Below are positions 11,352 through 23,977 of a stretch of DNA of 64,000 nucleotides, in pieces. This DNA comes from Triglochin maritima (lineage: Eukaryota; Streptophyta; Magnoliopsida; Alismatales; Juncaginaceae). The notes under the pieces are model-generated. The model worked only from the letters and a program-made list of their open reading frames with translations. It was not told the origin of the DNA and searched no databases. How positions within the stretch are numbered: position 1 is the stretch's first letter; each line of letters opens with the position of its first letter. The stretch is from assembly GCA_963682175.1 (NCBI GenBank), contig OY821782.1:31579741-31643740 (forward strand), in the 5' to 3' direction. The position numbers and the translations under genes are program-made.

Positions 11352-12437
11352 ATTATGATATTTATCAATATAAATAACAAATAAGATTGAGGAATTGCGA
11401 AAACCTTGATATCCAATTATCCATAAAAATCAGACTTGGTGGACAAACATCCATCATCGATCTTTGGAATGATGCGGTGGAAAGAGGTGTCTTCTGGACT
11501 CAACGTCTATTTTGCATCGACCATAATATTCCCCCACACACCAATTAATTTGGCTTTTTTTATGTCTCGTTTTGAATAATTCTTTTTATCCGCAATATGG
11601 GTGTTGAACTTTCGTTGCTTCAAGATATCCGTTTCTATTTTTATTCAAATAAAGCTTTTCCACTCAATGTACTGTGATGGTATCATGACCAGTGTTCTGA
11701 AATGCGCCGGATGTGGCTGCATATGTAGATGGCTGCATATGTAGATGGAGGTGCGATACGGGAGAGAAGCGCATCACATCTCCCCGATGCGGCCGTATTT
11801 TAAAACACTCCATTTTTGTTTTTGTTTTTATTTTTGGTTATGTTTTTGTTCTTTTTGTGTTTTTTTATTCTGATTTGTTTAATATTGAATTAATGATCTT
11901 AAAAATTATTCAAAAATTTACTTAAATTTTTAACTACATGAATATATTTTATAATTAATATATTTATATTATTTAATTATTAAATCGCAAACCACATATG
12001 CATCCGCATCCTGCACGTGTATTTTGGTCATAACACAACTACTTCTGTGGGTGCCCAATACCATTATTTGTTGTTTGATTTTTCTTCCAAATTGTGTCTT
12101 GTACTTGGTATTTCTGTTTGATTTTTATTACAATGAAGCCTTTGTTTTACTTCCATATTAATTTACCTCATTAATGGGTGTTCTATATTACATGTAATGG
12201 ATATGGATCGAGTTATTTATGATTCAGGTAAGGTCTTTCTGAAGTTTTTGTGTTCTACATTCTACAGTCCCTCAATTTTGGTCCATTAACTTAATATTTC
12301 AATTACTCCTACTGCAAACCCTGGATCTCCACGAACCCTGAATCCTCCTCCTTCCAAGACCTGCAATATTGAAATTGTGGAGTGGTCACCATAGCCGAGA
12401 CTCCTGCTCCTCCTGAGAGGCATCAGCATAAACCTCT
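11352..12437. repeat. 1.08-kb direct repeat, copy 1
   Basis: The block from GTATTATGATATTTATCAAT to GAGGCATCAGCATAAACCTC recurs at 17464-18535 nearly unchanged. By eye there are a handful of substitutions (for example GACCAGTGTTCTG versus GATCAGTTTTCTG), plus a 17-bp tandem duplication (GCTGCATATGTAGATGG) present only in copy 1 near 11717-11750. No gene is recognised in it. Confidence 0.9.
11690..11813. mobile_element. Small foldback element inside the direct repeat
   Basis: AGTGTTCTGAAATGCGCCG on the left and the inverted GCGGCCGTATTTTAAAACACT on the right enclose about 120 bp. This resembles short plant MITEs starting CAGTGTTTTAAAA. Both copies of the 1.08-kb repeat carry it (second copy at about 17804-17910), so it predates the duplication. 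Confidence 0.45.
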
Positions 12438-15400
12438 TAAATATGATGTTGTATGTTTACAAATTTCTATTGCAAAATGTTCTTTTGAAATATTATGTTT
12501 TGTATATATATTCTTAGATGACGGACTATTAACTTTTATTTTAGTATGATAATCATGCACATAACATTTATAGATGCATGTGAGCACGTGATTTGATAAA
12601 TATGTATTAATCGATGTTTATAAGCATTTTGTTTTGCAAAAGTTGATCATATATTTGGAATATCACTAGATGACTTAACATTCCAATGATAATGACAACT
12701 TTTTTGTACATGTCATATCGAATGCATGTTATTTTTCTAGAAACTATAAACGTTTCTTTTTATCTATTTTATTTTGTGTAAACTTTTATATGATGTTGAT
12801 CATCTTGATTGTTGAAGAATGTTAAATACACGTCTTTTGATAAATGAACAAAAATTTTACTTGTCGCATTTTGGATGTTAAAATCCAACTTGATGCTCTT
12901 CAGAATACAAATGAAAATATATATATATTGCGTGACATAGTTAGATATTTTGTTGGAATAATGAAAACATGCAAATGGTATATATTTTTTTCTTATAAAA
13001 ATCTACATGTTATTATTGCTTTTAAATTGTGCATTGAAAAGAAAAGAAAAATGCTTGGATATTATATCATATTATTCTTGTGATGAAACACTAGTTTCAA
13101 TCATATTTGATCCATTTTTGCAAATCTAATATTTGATGCATCCCGTTAAGTTATCATATTATGTCACATAAATTATTTTGTTGCATCACATTTGGAAATA
13201 TTATGGTTATTCTTTCCAGCACATGTGATTTATTTATGCAATTATATATATAATATAATGTGGTATATTGAAACAAAATTTGGATTTTCATATTATGAAA
13301 ATAATTATTTACCATATGTCATGTTATCATTGAAAAAGAAGCACTTCAAGCCCGATGGCAAAAATTGTAATCTTCATGAGGTGCAAATATATAATGATAT
13401 CAAGATTGTATATTCATGTGAAGAAAATTATGAAAATGTATAGCAATCCCTGAAGGATTCTTATGAGCATCAAAATGGTGTGCAAATACCAAAGTCTCAT
13501 AAACTCGTCAAACTCATTCCCTAAATCTAGCTCTATGCGTGTCCAGAAGACAATAGAGAGTTGAGATAGGAAAATCTTATATCCATTTCACAAATTAATG
13601 ATCCGATACTCTAGTAGTAGTACGGAGTCCAAAAAATCACAAGTAATTGACTTGCTCCATTCCCTGAAGTGAATGTATGAGAGCGTGAATTTTTTTACAA
13701 AAGTCTATTATAATCATTTTGTGACCATGATTATGGATGTGAATATGGATGAGATAAATGACAAAATAATTAATGTCCTTATGGTATATAAATTTCACGA
13801 TCAAAATGGGTTTATTTGTAGTTATGTGTGTTTTATTTGATAAGTAACATATACTTTATCTAGTAGATATACATGATTATATGATGGAATACCAATATGA
13901 CAAATGAGTATTATATACAATGATACAAATATTTTGTTTAAGCTTTGATTTATTTTTCATTTATATTGAAACTATATATTTTATATTGGTCAGCGCTCTC
14001 GTTAGTCCAATATATTTTCATACTTGTGATTGTTATTCACTTACGATGAGATTCTTTTTAGATATTAATAATACACATGTATATGTTGCTAACATATCGA
14101 TATTAAACATTTTTTTATATGTTTGTGATAACTATTTATGCATATCATTATAATATATTTTTTAAGGATCAATAACAAAGATAATATTTGCATTATCGTC
14201 TTAAAATGACAAAGTACACATGCATATGGTGATATGTTAGTATGCATAATTTATATCTAAAAGACTTATACCAAGTTACGTTGAAATTAATTGACATTCA
14301 TGTGATTGAATGCATGGTTCTTATTTTATATTTTGTCATTGGAAGAACCTTATCATTTATTTTGTAAAAGTTGCATAAATAATTTATCTACAATAAATAT
14401 TTTATTCGAATTGATACTCTTCGGTCTCCAATTTGATTTAACATCAGGAAAGATGAATTATGCATCATGTATAGTGCTGCCATGCACACTATATTAAGAG
14501 ATAAGTATTCTCTAATTTGATAATTAGAAAAGCCAAAGCCACTACTGTACAAGGTCATACAAATTTAGTAGAAAGGTCCAAAAGAGTCATATCTACTATT
14601 ACATGTTGAATTATCTTGGCTTTAAATGATGCATTTTATATATTATGTCTCTAGAAACTTATTAAGTTTCAAATTGCAAGAATAACTTGTGTTGAGACTA
14701 CAATTGAAGTAAAGTAGAATATTTTTATATTCCTACAATCGTATCAGGCAGGAAAAATGCTATCAAGAAAATTACCTGACTTTTGAACAATGTGTCATTG
14801 CACACGTAGTGGCTTGGTCAAAAGACTTGCACTGGTGAATCAAATGAATATTTGTTCTAATAACATATGGTATGACCGATTGGGTCAACGAGGACATATA
14901 TGATGACAAATGTTTCTGAAATTTCATATGATCATCCACTAAAGAATGAGAAGATTCTTCAACTAGGTAGGTATCTACGATCCCTATCTTTCCGTAAGAT
15001 GAGATAAGTTGTGATTGAAAGTCATAAGCATAAGTTATTGCAAAATCACAATATGTGTCATCGTATTTCGGATCATGTGTCTGAAGCACACGTTACAAAT
15101 TAAGCATCGATTTATAAAATATCTCTGAATATGAATCATTATTAAATCTCAAAATTTATACATGATACATTAATATGCATACATGTTGATATTATTCATA
15201 TTTTTTTGTTATGTACATCATGTTATGAATGTTCCCCTATTTTACTTGTACAATATTGAATGAAATGTTTCCCATCTGCGATTAATAGTTTACCACCTCC
15301 AAAATTTAGTGGTCTTAAATTAAATTGGACATTTCAGTATGATTCATATTCCCGATAATATTAAAATACTTGAAGCCCCTAAAGGACGATGTATTTTATT

Positions 15401-16859
15401 GTCCAGTCCAATATTTATATATAAGAGAGACATATTTTTCTTGGCATTAAGGGGAGAAAGCTAGAAGCTTAAAGAATGTCAAGAAAATGTACTATATTGA
15501 ACCTGAAGTTCATTAGAGAATATACGTACAAGTATCGTTGAACTTGAAGTTCCTAAAATCATTAACTTGCAATATCTAGCAAGTAAATGTCATACATCTT
15601 TATTGATCACAAAAGAGTGACTATGTCTTGTATTACTAGACATAAAACGCATAATATAATATAAAGTGGAGATTTTCACATGATAAAATATATTTGAGCT
15701 CAACCAACGCCAGAAGCGTGGACTATAACATATATTATTTGTGGAAATGAAAATAAAACTTAGTCACTCATTACACATCCTGAAGAGGTTATTCCTGAAG
15801 AATATAAACCCGGTAAAATAAAAGCAACTGCTAGCAAATGTAACAATTCCGGGAATACATAACGGCCAGATCCTAATGTTTTGGGAAATAACGAGGATTT
15901 GATTATTATAAAAGTTGCAATCAACTATGCTGATACGAGAGAAGCAGTAAAAGGTTATCGTCGACGACAAATTCGCCTTCTTAGAGCATGCTAATTCAAT
16001 AGAAAATCTGGATCCAGAATCTATAGTATTATAAGAATGCTAGAAGCATTCGTATTTGAAATGAACAAAAGAAGGCGAATAATATAGAATTAGACTTGCT
16101 TATTGGACATGTAGTCCTGATTTCTGAATAATGTGAATAGAAATCACATTACAACATGGTGGTACATTATAAAGCAAGTAGTGACACAAGGGTTTTTCGC
16201 AGGACCCAATATCTATCACGATGTTACTCATTCTCTCGAAATGTATAATATTACGTTACGTTAGGTTACTTGATCAGTATGACATAATTATAGATAAACA
16301 TATGAGATATGTTTGACTGCAAATTTGTGTAAGTCATTTGGTATTGATATAAATAAGAGTCCCTGAATGACTAAAATTGCCCAAGGAAAATTATAATGAA
16401 GAGATGCATTATAATCATCATATGAACAAACAAAGAGAATATGCATATCATCTCGAATAATGATATTAAAAGGAACTCCTGAAGAGATTAAACACGTACC
16501 CGTGAAATATTCGAATGATAAATTTTGAAATAAATGACTAGAGAACAATCAACTATTTTCTGATATGCAGTTCAGACATTTTCCAGAAGAGAATTGTTAC
16601 AATAATTCAATTATATAAAAATATATTATACAAAGAAAGTTCACATGGAATTATTAATATTTACTTACTATATTCATGAGATAAATATTTTGTTCAGTGA
16701 TGATTCCTATATGTCTAATTCACAACAATAAAAAATCACAAATTATTTTGTGTTATTGTGGAGACGTTGCAATGTTTATACAAGTTGGTGAACTACGTAT
16801 CAGGGGGAGTAGATTTCTAATTATCATCCCTAAAGAACAATTATCCCTGAAGGATAATA

Positions 16860-17200
16860 CCCAGAAGACCTATAGTTGTACTCTTTTTTCCTTTTCCAAG
16901 TTTTTGTCCCACAAGGTTTTACTTGGCGAGGTTTTTAACGAGACAGCTTGCGCAATTGTATTAACATATGTCATGCACTCTTTTTCGCTTAGCTATTTTC
17001 CCACTGGGTTTTTATAGCAAGGTTTTTAACGAGACATGAACATAACACTATTTTCCAACATAGTGTATAAATATATGTTGAAATGAGGGGGAGAATTATA
17101 CGCTCTGCACTCTTTTTTCCTTTACTAAGTTTTTGTCCCACAGGGTTTTATTTGGTAAGGTTTTTAACGAGACAGATCGAAAGGCGTATACCAAAAGGTG
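16860..17200 (+). repeat. Tandem copia 3'-UTR units in copia-1
   Basis: Three imperfect copies of a unit of about 110-130 bp with the core CACTCTTTTT...AAGTTTTTGTCCCACAGGG...GGTTTTTAACGAGRCA lie at about 16877, 16976 and 17107. The same unit is repeated before the LTRs of copia-2 (22680-22980) and copia-3 (28755-29285). Confidence 0.8.
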
Positions 17201-17215
17201 ATCATCCAAGGGGGG

Positions 17216-17460
17216 TGTTATGAAAATTGTGTATAGTGGATGATTCATCTTCCAACCAATCTATTATAACTCCTCTATTAATATGTGTTGTAATGTTTAT
17301 ATTTACATTATTATTTAATGTAGACTATGTAACTTACACACCTCTATGTGTGTAAATATGAGGTTGTAGTATGTATTGAGAACACACACAAAAAGAGATG
17401 AAATACAACTCCTCCATTCTCCCTCAACTTCTTGTCTTTTTGTTTGATCGTTATTTTACA
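17216..17460 (+). mobile_element. 3' LTR of copia-1 (245 bp)
   Basis: It starts TGTTATGAAAA after the purine tract and ends TTATTTTACA. Length and ends match the LTRs of copia-2 (23020-23295) and copia-3 (29318-29530). It abuts copy 2 of the 1.08-kb repeat, so that repeat's left edge is the element's insertion boundary. Confidence 0.75.
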
Positions 17461-17463
17461 ATA

Positions 17464-18535
17464 GTATTATGATATTTATCAATATAAATAACAAATAAGA
17501 TTGAGGAATTGCGAAAACCTTGATATCCAATTATCCATAAAAATCAGACTTGGTGGACAAACATCCATCATCGATCTTTGGAATGATGCGGTGGAAAGAG
17601 GTGTCTTCTGGACTCAACGTCTATTTTGCATCGACCATAATATTCCCCCACACACCAATTAATTTGGCTGTTTTTATGTCTCGTTTTGAATAATTCTTTT
17701 TATCCGCAATATGGGTGTTGAACTTTCGTTGCTTCAAGATATCCGTTTCTATTTTTTATTCAAATAAAGCTTTTCCACTCAATGTACTGTGATGGTATCA
17801 TGATCAGTTTTCTGAAATGCGCCGAATGTGACTGCATATGTAGATGGAGGTGCGATACGGGAGAGAAGCGCATCACATCTCTCCGATGCGGCCGCATTTC
17901 AAAACACTTCATTTTTGTTTTTGTTTTTATTTTTGGTTATGTTTTTGTTCTTTTTGTGTTTTTTATTCTGATTTGTTTAATATTGAATTAATGATCTTAA
18001 AAATTATTCAAAAATTTACTTAAATTTTTAACTACATGAATATATTTTATAATTAATATATTTATATTATTTAATTATTAAATCGCAAACCACATATGCA
18101 TCCGCATCCTGCACGTGTATTTTGGTCATAACACAATAACTTCTGTGGGTGCCCAATACCATTATTTGTTGTTTGATTTTTCTTCCAAATTGTGTCTTGT
18201 ACTTGGTATTTCTGTTTGATTTTTATTACAATGAAGCCTTTGTTTTACTTCCATATTAATTTACCTCATTAATGGGTGTTCTATATTACATGTAATGGAT
18301 ATGGATCGAGTTATTTATGATTCAGGTAAGGTCTTTCTGAAGTTTTTGTGTTCTACATTCTACAGTCCCTCAATTTTAGTCCATTAACTTAATCTTTCAA
18401 TTACTCCTACTGCAAACCCTGGATCTCCATGAACCCTGAATCCTCCTCCTTCCAAGACCTGCAATATTGAAATTGTGGAGTGGTCACCATAGCCGAGACT
18501 CCTGCTCCTCCTGAGAGGCATCAGCATAAACCTCG
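17464..18535. repeat. 1.08-kb direct repeat, copy 2
   Basis: It is nearly identical to 11352-12437. It continues without break into unique sequence (GCATTGAGCCCCTG...), whereas copy 1 is cut off at AAACCTC. Copy 2 is therefore more likely to be in the ancestral context. A minus-strand frame at 18384-18578 spans the right edge but resembles no known protein. Confidence 0.9.
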
Positions 18536-19156
18536 CATTGAGCCCCTGTTCAGTACGAACATCAACCTCTAGACACATGGAGACAGACCTTTGAAGATGG
18601 TTCTCAATTCAGTATGATATGTTATAAAATTTCCGTCATTATTTACTTGATTTTGGACTTTTATTCTGTAGTATTTTATTTTCTTAATTTTACCTAATTA
18701 AGAAATAAATAAATTTTAGATTGCATGGTGTGTGCAGCGTGCATATGGTGCCGAAACGTATGTGAATAACATTCTCCTTTTGTTGTATAATTAGATTGGT
18801 ATTAGAAAAATTAAAGATTAGAATTTGGAAATTAGTAATGGCTGAAAATTTTCCTAATAAAATTTTGGAAATTTTCAAAAGGTTTGTGTACGTGGGAGTT
18901 AATTTCCCCACATTTGGTACTCATGTTTTTATTGTTGTTAATAGACTTGGAATAGTTCTTTTCATTTTAACTTTAATTCTAATAATAGAGAAAATTTATG
19001 AGAAATATGGACGGATGACACAATTTTATTATTATTTATTTTGACTCTTTCTATAATGGTAATATATTTAATCTTATTGTGGATATTAGCTTCGTAACTC
19101 ATAAGGCGTATACATATTCTTTGCAATTGTGTTTGATATGTTTGGTTTGATCTCTG
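18536..19156. other. Intergenic stretch, nothing recognised
   Basis: AT-rich. The short frames at 18690-18911 (minus) and 18796-19044 (plus) overlap and show no known motif. Confidence 0.5.
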
Positions 19157-19165
19157 TTAATTTTA

Positions 19166-19692
19166 GGGTTAATTACAGTTTGCCCCCTGAACTATGACTT
19201 GGTATCATTTTGCCTTCTTAAAGTTTCAAAGTTAACAGTTACCTCCCCTGAGCTTTAATTTTGTAACATTTTGCTCCCTTGAACTTCAAAAACTCATTAT
19301 TTAACACACATTCGATGTTTTTTCCTTTTTTTGTTGTATCCCTAATACACTCCTAAACCTATATTTACGTGAAAGTTTGGATCGAAATCAATGTCGGATA
19401 TGGTTGGAATTTGGGTCAGATTGACACTCAATCCGACCCAAATTCCAAACATATCCGACCTCCGTTTCGATCCAAACTTTCACGTAAATATAGGTTTAGG
19501 AGTGTATTAGGGATACAATAAAAAAATTAGGAAAAAAAACGTCGAATGTGTGTTAAATAATGAGTTTTTGAAGTTCAAGGGGGTAAAGTGTTACAAAATT
19601 AAAGTTCAGGGGAGGTAACTGTTAACTTTGAAACTTTAGGGGGGCAAAGTGATACGAAGACATAGTTCAGAGGGAAAAACTGTAATTAACCC
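19166..19692. mobile_element. Mutator-type foldback MITE, 527 bp
   Basis: It begins GGGTTAATTACAGTTTGCCC and ends in the inverted complement (AAACTGTAATTAACCC). The two arms of roughly 240 bp are complementary almost to the centre (TTTACGTGAAAGTTTGGATC versus GATCCAAACTTTCACGTAAA). It is flanked by a perfect 9-bp duplication TTAATTTTA (19157-19165 and 19693-19701), the size made by Mutator-like transposases. It has no coding capacity. A transcript across it would form a long hairpin. Confidence 0.93.
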
Positions 19693-19701
19693 TTAATTTT
19701 A

Positions 19702-20099
19702 ACCTCATGATTATCTGTTAAGCATCCTGCATTTCTTTTGGGACAACTAATTAATGTATTAATAAAAATGTAATTTATTGATCATGGAGATAATTCATAC
19801 GTAAATACTAGCTTAATTATAATAATTAGTGTAGTTCATGGTCCTGATTATGATTTTTTTTAAGTTGCACATTATATATACTTGTTTATGAACCCTCGAT
19901 AAACGATAAACTCGTGAGCTATGAATTGTGATTCTAGTTGATGTTATAATAATTTTTAGGTGCAATTATGTTTGCACTAATTTGTAGATTAATTTGCTTT
20001 TCATATAATAATGCTTCTGTCGTACAACTTGTGAGTTTATAATTCTAGTTGTCATTTATTGATTAACATTTCTTGTTATTCAGTTGTCATACAATAAAA
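19702..20099. other. Intergenic stretch, nothing recognised
   Basis: AT-rich, with no frame, repeat or motif that can be supported. Confidence 0.5.
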
Positions 20100-23000
20100 A
20101 CGAAATAACCCTTTCAAAAATTAGATATCTTTTGGAATAATAAAAACACGCAAAAAAATATTTTTCCTATAAAAGTGTACACGTGAAATATTACAAGTAT
20201 TATTCTTGTAATATTATTGCTTTTAACTTGTGCACTAAAAAAACTTAGATAGTATATCATATTATTCTTGTGATGAAATACTATATTCAATAATATCTGA
20301 TGTATTTTTTTTTTCAAAGCTAATATTTGATGCATCTCATTAGGTTATCATATTATGCCACATAAAATTTCGATGTTATTTCGTTGCATCACATCTAGAA
20401 ATATTATGGTTATTCATTCCAACACGTAATTTATTTATGCAATTCTATAAATGATATAATGTGGTATATTTGAACAAAATTTGAGTTTCCATATTGTGAA
20501 AGTAATTATTTACCATATGTCACGCTATTATTGAAAAAGAAGTACTTCAGCCCTGAAGGCAAAAACTGTAATCTTCATGAGGTGCAAGTGTATAATGATC
20601 CTGTAATTTTGATAACTCAATTGACATTTACTACTTGAATAAAAATGAGGTCAAGTTTGACCGATTACCACAATAAAATGAGAGTCTATCTGCTTATAAA
20701 TATATCTCAATATGGATCATTATGGGGTCATATTACTGCTAATATTATTCATAAAATGTTTTTTTATATTAGATATACATCATGTTATATGTTCCCCTAT
20801 TTTACTTGTATGATATCGAATGAAATGTTTTCCTTGTGAAATTTCTTTTACATTATCACATCCACGACTTAAAATGACCTTAAATTGAATTGGACATTTC
20901 AACAAGATTCATATTCCTGATAATATTTAAAAAATTGAAACCTCACAAGGGCAATGTATTTTATTGTCCAGTCCAACAATTATATATAGGCACATTTTTT
21001 GGCATTAGGGTAAGAAAGTCCGAAGCTTAAAGAATGCCAAGAAAATGTATTGTATTAAACATGAAGTTCATAAAAGAATATACATACAAGCATGGATGAA
21101 CCTGAAGTTTATAAAATCATTAACTTGCAACATCTAGAAACAAATTATCATACGTATTTATTGATCACAAAGGAGTGACTAAGTCTTGTATTACTTGACA
21201 AAATACATGTACATAACATAAAGTAGACGTCTCCACGGGACAAAATATATTTGAGCTCAACCCATGCCAGAAGCATGGACCAGAACATATATTATTTGTG
21301 GAAATAAAAATAAAAGTTACTCACTCATTACACCTTCTGAAGAGATTAGTCCTGAAGAATATAAATCTCGTAAAATAAAAGTAGCTGGCAAATGTAACAA
21401 TTTCAGGAATACATAACGGTCAAATCCTAGTATTTTGGGAAACGATGAGAATTTGATTATTATAAAATTACAATCAACTACGTTGATACAAGAGAGAAAT
21501 ATAAAATAAATAAATTTATCGTTGACGATTAATTCACCTTCTTAGTAGCATATTAATTCAAGAGAAAATCTTGATCCATAACCTATAATATTATAAGAAT
21601 GCCAAAAATATTCGCATTTGAAATAAATAAAAGAAGACAAACAATGTAGAACTAGACTCGCTTAATAAACGTATTGTTTGGACCTGTAGTCCCAATTTCT
21701 GAAATTATGTACCTGAAAAATATAAATAGAAATCACATTACCATAACATGGTGACACATTATAAAGCGAGTGGTGACACAAAAGTTTTTCGCAGGACCCA
21801 ATATCCATTATGATGTTACTCATTCTCTCGAAATGTATAATATTATGGTAGGACTTAATCAGAATGACATGTAAACAAAAATATAGATAAGCATATAAGA
21901 TATGTTGTGACTACAATTTTTTATAAGTTACTTGATATTGATATTTATATGAGTCCTGAAGGTCTAAATTGCCCATGACAAATTATAATGAAGAGATACG
22001 ATATATGAAAAGATCACCATATGAACAAACAAAGAGAATGTAAATATCATCTCGAATAATGATATGAAAGGAACTCCTGAAGAGATTAAACTCCCGTGAA
22101 AAATGATAATTTTGAAATAAATTACTAGAGAGAAGTCAACTATTTTTCGACCTGCAATTCGAACATTCTCCAGAAGATAATTGTTAGAATGATTCAAATA
22201 TATAAAAAGATATTATACAAAGAAAGTTCACATAAAAAATACATCAATAACATATTATTTGTACTATGTAAACAAAGATCTATTTATATATATAACTAAA
22301 GAGGTTGGACTAGGACCCGAATTCCATTTCCTAGAACGTCGTAAAATATATTGCATTTAAAACTACATCTAATACATTCACAATGATTGTTTTTGTAGGC
22401 ATAATATTTCTTCAAAAACAATCAAATGATGTTCATCATATTTTTCATTGCCTCTTTATGGATCTATTAAATTTATTTTCTATATTCATGACATAAATAT
22501 TTACTTCAGTGATGCTTCCTATATGTCTGATTCATAACAACAAAAATCACAAACTATTATTGTGAACTTGTTGCAAACTTTATGCAAGCTGGTGAACTTC
22601 GAATCAGAGGGAGCGGATCTAATTATGATCCTTGAAGGACGATTATACCTGCAGCATAAAGCCTAGAAGGCCTATAGCTATACTCTTTTTTTCCATTTTT
22701 CAATTTTTGATCTACAAGGTTTTCATTTTTTAATGTTTTTTACAAGCTAGCTTGTGCAATTGTGTTAGCATATGTCATACACTCTTTTTCCCTCAGTTAT
22801 TTTCCCATTGGGTTTTGTAGCAAGGTTTTTAACGAGAGATGAACATAATGTCATATTATTTAAGAGATTTTGTAAATGTATATTAAACTAATGGGCAAAA
22901 TTATACGCTCTGCACTCTTTTTCCTTCACCAAGTTTTTGTCCCACGGGATTTTACTTGACAAAGTTTCTAACGAGGCAGGTCGATTAGGGTATAGAAAAT

Positions 23001-23295
23001 GGTGATCATCCAAGGGGAGTGTTATGAAACAACAAATATATTGTATGGATGAGTCACCTTATAATTTGGTGTTACCATTTCTTGTAACCTCCACATTCAA
23101 ATGCAATATAATTCTCTCATTGATGTATATTATGTGTCTAATTCAAGTGTAGTAGCTACAATTTATTAGCTTCTTATTGCATTGTAACATCTATGTCTCG
23201 TCTATATATAGAGGTTCATTCTATTGTTTATGAATAACAATAAAAAGTATTCATCGTTCTCCCCAAAATCTCCATGTTTTTTTCATTTTACAACA
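20100..23295 (+). mobile_element. Decayed Ty1/copia element (copia-2) with 3' LTR
   Basis: It is homologous to copia-1 over most of its length (for example ACCATATGTCACGC..., CTTCATGAGGTGCAAG, the PEE-type linker near 21330, the RNase H remnant SYMSDS near 22520). It has the same repeated 3' tail and an LTR at 23020-23295 (TGTTATGAAAC to TTTTACAACA, TATATATA at about 23203). Compared with copia-1 it is shortened by internal deletions. No intact frame remains. Confidence 0.72.
23020..23295 (+). mobile_element. 3' LTR of copia-2 (276 bp)
   Basis: Preceded by the purine tract CCAAGGGGAG. It begins TGTTATG, ends ACAACA and holds a TATATATA box and a CT-rich 3' part. Confidence 0.78.
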
Positions 23296-23374
23296 GATGT
23301 GAATTTAAACTTATTTTTAGTCTAATTATGAACACCCAATATAGTCCCCTAATTTTTTGGTCAGTTGGCTAACT

Positions 23375-23640
23375 TTTGGTGTAGTTCAATAGGTAACATT
23401 TTTGTTTAAATGGTAGCACTTAAACTTGGTCAAGTTGGCTTCTTGGGTTTGATCTCCAAGATTGCAGTGATGTTACTAACTGGAAGTTACCCTCCAAGCC
23501 TAACCCTTGATTGACGAGCCTGGATAGGACTTACTTCTTATGTAATCCTGGGAGTTGTCTCAAGGGTGGGTGTGTCATCCACACTCAGAAATTGAGAGCT
23601 CAACTCAGTTAAACTGATTATTTACTCGTAAGACAATGAT
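23375..23640 (+). mobile_element. SINE-like sequence (tRNA-type promoter boxes)
   Basis: TGGTGTAGTTCAATAGGTAA resembles a Pol III A box, and GGGTTTGATCTCC about 60 bp downstream resembles a B box; the spacing is wider than usual. No poly-A tail or flanking duplication could be fixed. The rest of 23296-23977 shows no gene. Confidence 0.3.
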
Positions 23641-23977
23641 ATGGAACCAACATTCCCAAACGGTCAGACTGATCAGCGGATTAGCAGCAGTATGGCTTCC
23701 CCTCAGCCTGAATAGAAGTGGTGAACTGCAAAAAAGACATTGGGGAACAAAAGAAAAATTATAAAAGGAATGTGAAAACAAAAAAGAAAAACAAATATAT
23801 ACAATGTTAGTGTGCCAAGTTCGAAAACATCTCTACTCCACATACGATACAATTTAACTTCACGGCATGGCCACAAGAAAGAGCTTCGCTTAGTGGGCCT
23901 TCCTACGCTGACGAATGTGTTCCATTTCCTTTACGCTTGGGGCCGGTGAAGGATGTTTGTTCCGACCGGGCGGAGAC

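Larger units (their letters stand above)
12438..17460 (+). mobile_element. Decayed Ty1/copia element (copia-1) with 3' LTR
   Basis: The 3' part is recognisable. Around 15776-15900, HPEEVIPEEYKPGKIKA matches the linker before copia RT. At 16699, SYMSNSQQ corresponds to the RNase H motif GYLSDPHKA. The non-coding 3' tail contains repeated TTTTTAACGAGRCA units, then a polypurine tract (CCAAGGGGGG) and an LTR beginning TGTTATG at 17216. The rest aligns with copia-2 (20100-23295), for example near 13190-13400 and 20400-20600. Reading frames are destroyed. No 5' LTR or primer site was found between 12438 and 12900. Confidence 0.7.

Noticed and set aside
19166..19692. MicroRNA gene
   Set aside because: A long near-perfect hairpin, but inverted termini and the 9-bp duplication show it is a MITE; no discrete miRNA-like stem can be argued from sequence alone.
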